Origin: Chondrilla cf. caribensis
Lineage: Eukaryota > Porifera > Demospongiae > Chondrillida > Chondrillidae
Length of the DNA: 64,000 nt
Reading direction: 5' to 3'
Assembly: GCA_964020155.1 (NCBI GenBank)
Contig: OZ026550.1
Location: forward strand, 4,272,352 to 4,336,351
This document shows, in pieces, positions 59,174-64,000 of the stretch (position 1 is its first letter; each line of letters starts with the position of its first letter). The notes under the pieces were generated by a model. The model was not told where the DNA came from and ran no database searches. It saw only the letters and a list, made by a program, of their open reading frames with translations. A program made the position numbers and the translations under genes.

Positions 59174-60972
59174 TGTCCTCAGATACTTTGAATGACACTC
59201 TTTATATACATGCATGTACTTGTATATATTCCAATTGTTCAAACATTATTTTGACATGTGAAATTATTGTTGTATTTTTGTAAATGTATTATTTGTATTT
59301 AAATTAAAATATTCAATAACTTAAATGATGATTTGATTTCGTGTCATATGAGTCCACTGGGCCTCTATGGTCACAGATGTCCATTGTGACCACTTTCCTT
59401 GATCACGTCATAATACCTTCATTTGATCCCCTGGAATCCATCCACTGTCATATTCCCAATGGACAGACCTTATAAGGTTAACGTGGGCACTTATAGTTTG
59501 ATGACGTCATTAAAGCACGTGTCCATAGCTTCTTCAAAAATTTTGTCAAGAATCGAATGTCCATTTCTCTCGTTTGAACCAATAACGTGAAGGAACGTAT
59601 AATATATTATGGACAAGGACAGTTATGTCAAGAGGTAAGGCACCATCAATCACCATGTATGTACACTGTATGGTGGAATATATATACACTTACATAATAA
59701 AATTAATTATGATGTATAGCTATTAAAATTATTTCAGGTAGCTAGTCTTCTGTATTCCCTATCCCTCTACCAGCTAGTACAGGTACATGTAGTTATACTC
59801 CCACAACTCCTGTCAACATACCGACCTATAGCTATATTGAATGACTTGCAACACATTCCTCATCAGCTGCCCTCTTCTCTACTTGCCTATCACATCAATC
59901 ACGACCACTCAGTCTCTTCTAATCCTAGACTAGTACGTGTACACGCAGCTATAGTAAGACGGTGTACGTAATTTGTTCAACTGTATTTCTTACCCAAGTA
60001 ATAAACATGTTGAAGGAAGTGAGGTCTGAAGTGCACGTGTGTAACAGTCCATCTGTAAAGTTGCCACCAGCCATGCAGTAGAATTATCCGTAGTCTAACT
60101 ATCTCCTGTTAGTCTCTATACTGTCCATGCATTCTTCAACCATCCCCCATCAAATGGAGGAGGTGACTGTATACCACAGGTAGTAGTGTATAGAGTCTGA
60201 TGTTTATTTGATCCTGTGCCATTGAGTGTAGTGTATTGTTATAAGGAGGTATATTCCAGCTTGGTGGTGGAAGTGGTGTGGTGGGACAGTCCACTCATGA
60301 ATATTGGTGATATTGTGGATATTTTGATCTTTCGGTAACCAACCTTGATGGTGATCTGCCCACACATTGCTGTGACCACGTGTGTTATGGTTCCATTTTT
60401 GATGGATGTCATTTCTGATTGCATCCAGTTTGGTACATGGTATAAGGTATCCTATGAGCTGAAACCTTTTCTATTTAGGAGACTTTGGTACATGAATGTG
60501 GTGTCCTAGTTCCTGAGGTTGAGTAATCCTCAAATACAAAAGAACATAGTAAAGTGTCCTCATTCCAGAGGTGTCCTTTCTCCAGGATGTCGTTGAGGAG
60601 AGGTACCTCTGTACATGGTCCTAGTCTCACTTAGCCAGACCTTCTTCCTCTATTTTAAGCACAATAAGACAATGGAGAAAAAAGTCCTGAAAGAATCTGG
60701 CTAATATAGCCCATTCTCTTTGGTCCATTGGTGTGTAGTACCAATGTGACCAAGTACCTCTATATGTGGAGGTGAAGTGCTATTATTGTACATTAATCCT
60801 CAATTGAGCTAGTGTTTGTCCTTTGAACAGAGTTAACTATACATGAAGTAATATTATTTTTTTATTGTTATTTGGTGTTTTTCCTCATTTTGTTCTCTTC
60901 CACAAGACCCTACTGTGGACATTGGTGCATTGGATGTAGACATCACAAGTACCTCTAGTGCTGTGAAGGACT
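59174..60972 (+). pseudogene. Remainder of K 3' UTR and R4 unit, truncated
   Basis: 59174-59330 is NHL-gene 3' UTR (ATTCAATAA...TGATGATTTGATTTC) displaced from K by the transposon. Then comes an R promoter block with TTATAAGG, CRE TGACGTCA (59502-59509) and first exon ATGTCAAGAG|GTAAGG (ATG at 59625). The unit continues colinear with R1-R3 to the RhoGAP-like block (from 60907, PTVDIGALDVDITSTSSAVK), which ends abruptly after GTGAAGGACT at about 60972, where retroelement-associated sequence begins. No second RhoGAP block follows. Confidence 0.7.
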
Positions 60973-61127
60973 GCAAGTTTCTTTCCGATACACATTATAT
61001 AAATATTACATTAATTTTACATAATATAATATTATAATATTACATTATATATATTATATATTACAATTTTATATTATTATTATATCTATTTTATTATGTA
61101 TTAGTTTATAATAATATATACTGCTGT

Positions 61128-61280
61128 TATAATAATAATAATAATAATTTTAATAATAATAATAATAATAATGATAATAATAATAATAAAGAAAAATAAT
61201 AAATATAATAGTAATAACGATAACAATAAAGAAAAATGACAATAGTAATAATAATGGTGATAATGACAATAATAGTAATG
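61128..61280. repeat. (TAA)n-type simple repeat
   Basis: AATAATAAT runs with occasional G or C interruptions, immediately 3' of the RT frame on the - strand. Confidence 0.9.
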
Positions 61281-61306
61281 AAGATGTTACTGTATAAACA
61301 TGAAGT

Positions 61307-63577
61307 TCATATTGGAGGGATACGGCCCTCCATTACACACTGAGAGATCGATGAGGGACAATCATTGTTGATGGAGATGGATCTGGAGCCTCTAAGACAG
61401 GTGATTGATGATCTGAGTAGAGCAAAACCAAGGCGACAGCGAAGCCAACAAATGACGTTGCTGTATGACTCTTCTCTCTTCACTGACAGTAAGTGTGCAA
61501 GTCTCTTATAAACAATAGCGGTAGACTTGCCCATCCCACCAGATGTAGAGAAAACAAGCGGGGAGAAAGAGGCATGCTCAACCTCTTTGATGCGCTGGCT
61601 GTATTGGCGCCGCTTCTCCTGCTCTTGTCTACTGAAGCATGGCTTGGGTTCAAGATGCTGATAGGAAGCAGAATTCGGGTTGAAGACTCGGACATCCATG
61701 AATACCTTTTCGAATCTTGAGCCCCAGAAGCCACATGCACTGATGTCTGACCTTGCCTCATCTTCATTCTTGGCTGAACGGTATCTCAGAGTCTCTCCTG
61801 TTAAGGGTTGAAGATGGGGCTCCACACATACGTCATGGCAAACTTCATTCAGCAGAGTTGCAGTGATATCACGAATCTCATTATGACGTATAGTGGGAAA
61901 GGCACCCTTCATACAGTTGAGGGCGTGATCAACACTAAAAGGCTTTCCACACTGACACTTTGTAGGTACACCATTTGGTAACCACCCATACCTCAGGGTG
62001 ACTGCATCTATAAATGCTCTCTTGTGGAGGACAAAGTTGTATGCCTTCAGTGGGATTGTAGACAACCAGGAGGACGCGCCTTCATGGCTGATAAAAGCTA
62101 CTTGTCTTTGGAGCTTTTTAGGAAGGCGTTTGATAGTGGTCTTTGCATTGTTGAGCTTCTCATCTAGTTGTTCACGAATGGCCTTTCGTTTGTTCACATC
62201 ATGTTTTTGCATAAGGTCTGGATCAAGATCGTGATGCTGATCCAACACTGCTGCAACTAAAGGACGACAAATCCTCAGTGATAGAGTCCTCTGTTGAGAT
62301 GCCAACCGGTGTGGTACTGGTATGCCCATACCCCCGTCTTTGATTTTGAGTGCAAATAGATCTCTTTCTTCCTCAGTAATTGTTTGTCTACCTGAAAAGG
62401 CCGGAATCATTTTTCCACGAATGATGTGTTCCAATGGGGTCAATTGGTCGCAGGTTAGTGGAATCATCCTCATGTAAAACATCCATCCGCTAATAACACC
62501 ATGTGAGAAAGTGGCGAATGCTGCATGAGGTTGAGATCTTGCAAATAATGATAGCTTGTCCACTTGTTCACACCATTGTTGAACCTTCTCACTTATGCAT
62601 CTGTTTTTGTATTGTGTAGATCCTAACGGGATTCCAAGATGTGTCTTTCCCTCCGAGGTGATGTTAAGACCTGTTCCATTGAAAACTTCGAGGGCTTTAG
62701 CTTCAAACTCTTTTTTGACTATGACAGAGGATTTGCAAGCCTTTGGAAAATATCCAAATTTTGGGCCATGATCGACAAGCATTCCCCACCAGGAGAAAAT
62801 CTCATTTATAGTTCCTCCAGCAGATGCATCATCCGCATACCATACTTGAGTCGCATCAGTGGCACACTTCTTTATTAGAGGGGCAATGGCAAGGGCGTAC
62901 ATAGCCATTGCTAATGGATCCCCTTGAGTTGTACCCTCATCTGAAATGAGGGTCCGACCCTGAATGAAGAGTTTTGGCTGGCTCCTATATGTGTTAATCA
63001 AGACAATCGCAATTGATGGACAGCTGTGTAGGATGTTAGCTAGAGCAAGCTTCCTGTTCATTGAGTTGAACGCATTCTCCGCATCGACCAATATCACCGC
63101 CTCTGTATCATCTGCTTCAAACACAGCCTGCATAGCAAGGCTGGCCACTTCCACCCCATTCTCGTATCCAGCACACATTTGCAAAGGGCCTATGACTTGT
63201 TGGATATCTTCTTTCACTATCTTTAAAATGACTTTTGCAAGCATCCTTTTAACTACCTCTCCTATTCCGATTGGTCGAACGCCGTGCGTCTTTTCCAAGG
63301 CCACTAGTCTGCATGCATTCAAGGCTTCCAGACCTACAGGATCAACATAAGATGTAGCGATATACTTGGCTGTGTCAGCAAGTACATTGCAGAGGTCATT
63401 GGAAGCATCTTTGAAGGAGCAGCACATCTGTCGCCAGTCATCAGTATCAAGTCCAGATGGGCCAGCAGATCCCTTCATCTTAGATATAGTGTTCCTAATC
63501 TGGAGTCCATCCAATGATTCAAAAATAACAGGGTGGAAAGAAACAGTGCGGTCATTTTCAGGGAGGAGAGCAATATT
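61307..63577 (-). CDS. Reverse transcriptase with Cys/His knuckle and REL-like domain, N-truncated
   Basis: A 735-codon frame from the first Met (63514). It stays open a further 21 codons upstream (ILNIALLPENDRTVSFHPVI) with no ATG before a stop, so the N-terminus is missing. Counting from that Met: SAGPSGLDTDDWR (16-28), GVRPIGIGEVVKRM (78-91), LVDAENAFNSMNR (142-154), TTQGDPLAM (195-203) and YADD (226-229) form the RT palm. CQC...H...C (520, 522, 530, 534) is a zinc-knuckle-like cluster. RSDISACGFW...VFMDVRV (Asp590, Asp607) may be a restriction-like endonuclease. The C-terminus (HASFSPLVFSTSGGMGKSTA, LLRSSITCLRGSRS) matches a tail I recall from many invertebrate retroelement proteins. I do not assign a clade. 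The frame itself has no internal stop, so the insertion is fairly young. Confidence 0.8.
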   Translation of the reverse strand, partial: NIALLPENDRTVSFHPVIFESLDGLQIRNTISKMKGSAGPSGLDTDDWRQMCCSFKDASNDLCNVLADTAKYIATSYVDPVGLEALNACRLVALEKTHGVRPIGIGEVVKRMLAKVILKIVKEDIQQVIGPLQMCAGYENGVEVASLAMQAVFEADDTEAVILVDAENAFNSMNRKLALANILHSCPSIAIVLINTYRSQPKLFIQGRTLISDEGTTQGDPLAMAMYALAIAPLIKKCATDATQVWYADDASAGGTINEIFSWWGMLVDHGPKFGYFPKACKSSVIVKKEFEAKALEVFNGTGLNITSEGKTHLGIPLGSTQYKNRCISEKVQQWCEQVDKLSLFARSQPHAAFATFSHGVISGWMFYMRMIPLTCDQLTPLEHIIRGKMIPAFSGRQTITEEERDLFALKIKDGGMGIPVPHRLASQQRTLSLRICRPLVAAVLDQHHDLDPDLMQKHDVNKRKAIREQLDEKLNNAKTTIKRLPKKLQRQVAFISHEGASSWLSTIPLKAYNFVLHKRAFIDAVTLRYGWLPNGVPTKCQCGKPFSVDHALNCMKGAFPTIRHNEIRDITATLLNEVCHDVCVEPHLQPLTGETLRYRSAKNEDEARSDISACGFWGSRFEKVFMDVRVFNPNSASYQHLEPKPCFSRQEQEKRRQYSQRIKEVEHASFSPLVFSTSGGMGKSTAIVYKRLAHLLSVKREESYSNVICWLRCRLGFALLRSSITCLRGSRSISINNDCPSSISQCVMEGRIPPI

Positions 63578-63590
63578 TAGAATTTAACAA

Positions 63591-63906
63591 TATTAATATA
63601 TATATATATATAGTACTGTATACAATCAAGTATATACGTATACAGTATTACATAATAATATATATATATATCATGCTTTTGTGGCGCATAAAATATAGCA
63701 TATTTTATATAATATATAATTAATATTGTATGTATATATATATATTATATGTGTGTGTGTGTGTGTGTTAGTGGTATTGTAATGAAATGAGTGGATCTGA
63801 AAAATGTATAAAAGGAAATTTAATATTATTATAATTTTATATAAACATGTAATTATATATATATAATTATATACACATATACTATCAATGATATAATGCT
63901 GTTCTA
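63591..63906. other. AT-rich, microsatellite-bearing spacer
   Basis: (TA)n tracts at about 63598-63612 and 63658-63671, and a (GT) run at 63749-63768. No gene. Confidence 0.7.
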
Positions 63907-64000
63907 CTATGCGTTAACTTCCACGTTGGCTTGCAGTACATTGGAGGGTACAGCTGGAGTCTGGTTGGGTTGCTGCCCACCCACGAACACAGTGATGGTG
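63907..64000 (-). CDS. Possible C-terminal end of an unknown gene
   Basis: The - strand reads TITVFVGGQQPNQTPAVPSN, then VLQANVEVNA and TAG at 63909-63907, open to the window edge. Base composition is more balanced than in the neighbouring AT tracts. Only 30 codons are visible, so this may be chance. Confidence 0.25.
   Translation of the reverse strand, partial: TITVFVGGQQPNQTPAVPSNVLQANVEVNA

Larger units (their letters stand above)
60973..63590 (-). mobile_element. 5'-truncated non-LTR-type retroelement
   Basis: Its 3' side (low coordinates) ends in an AT-rich, (TAA)n-type tract joined to the interrupted R4 exon. Its 5' side stops just upstream of the RT frame. A simple-sequence 3' tail and 5' truncation are typical of target-primed insertion. 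No target duplication could be defined. Confidence 0.65.

Noticed and set aside
59200..60972. Treating 59.2-61 kb as part of the large transposon
   Set aside because: It is colinear with the NHL 3' UTR and R units of the array, and the right TIR and TSD place the element end at 59169.

Overview
This is an intron-rich, AT-rich animal nuclear window, full of (CA)n/(GT)n microsatellites, with no prokaryotic gene organisation. The combination of death-fold (CARD-like) exons, NHL propellers, TKL-type kinases with repetitive coiled coils, and RhoGAP-derived exons suggests a marine invertebrate. A demosponge is my best guess, from family recollection only.

Region 1 (about 1.9-45.3 kb, resuming at 59.2-61.0 kb) is a decaying tandem array. 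Two unit types alternate on the + strand. 'N' units carry a CARD-like exon, a 71-nt Pro-rich linker exon, a 788-nt exon for an unrecognised helical domain, coiled-coil exon(s) and a single NHL-repeat exon. 'R' units carry a promoter-like block with a CRE (TGACGTCA), a tiny first exon, and RhoGAP-like exons with stops. The order is N1-R1-N2-R2-N3-R3-N4-(rearranged, partly inverted R)-N5-K-R4. N1 (no CARD seen) has open exons. N2, N3, N4 and N5 carry frameshifts, deletions or stops. K is an intact variant in which a protein-kinase exon replaces the CARD/domain head but keeps the same coiled-coil and NHL tail.

Region 2 (45289-59169) is the highlight: a 13,881-bp element inserted 17 bp past the stop codon of K. 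It has 33-bp imperfect terminal inverted repeats (27/33 matching) and a 4-bp AGTG target duplication. Sister copies in the array give the empty site. It carries two divergently transcribed, intron-rich genes. The - strand gene (12 exons, 750 aa) reads as a ParB/Srx-like domain followed by a beta-class N4/N6 DNA methyltransferase-like domain with degenerate catalytic motifs. The + strand gene (13 exons, 799 aa) belongs to what I recall as the DUF7869 family. It has a D-83-D-39-E acidic triad, Cys/His clusters and a C-terminal Tudor/Agenet-like domain. All exon phases close exactly. I infer a large two-gene DNA transposon whose transposase is probably the DUF7869-type protein and whose partner is a ParB-methyltransferase-like protein.

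Region 3 (about 61.0-63.6 kb) is a 5'-truncated non-LTR-type retroelement on the - strand (YADD reverse transcriptase, Cys/His knuckle, possible restriction-like endonuclease). It ends in a (TAA)n-type tract and interrupts R4. Several MITE-like elements, foldbacks and minisatellites are scattered through the window. No tRNA, rRNA or CRISPR was seen.
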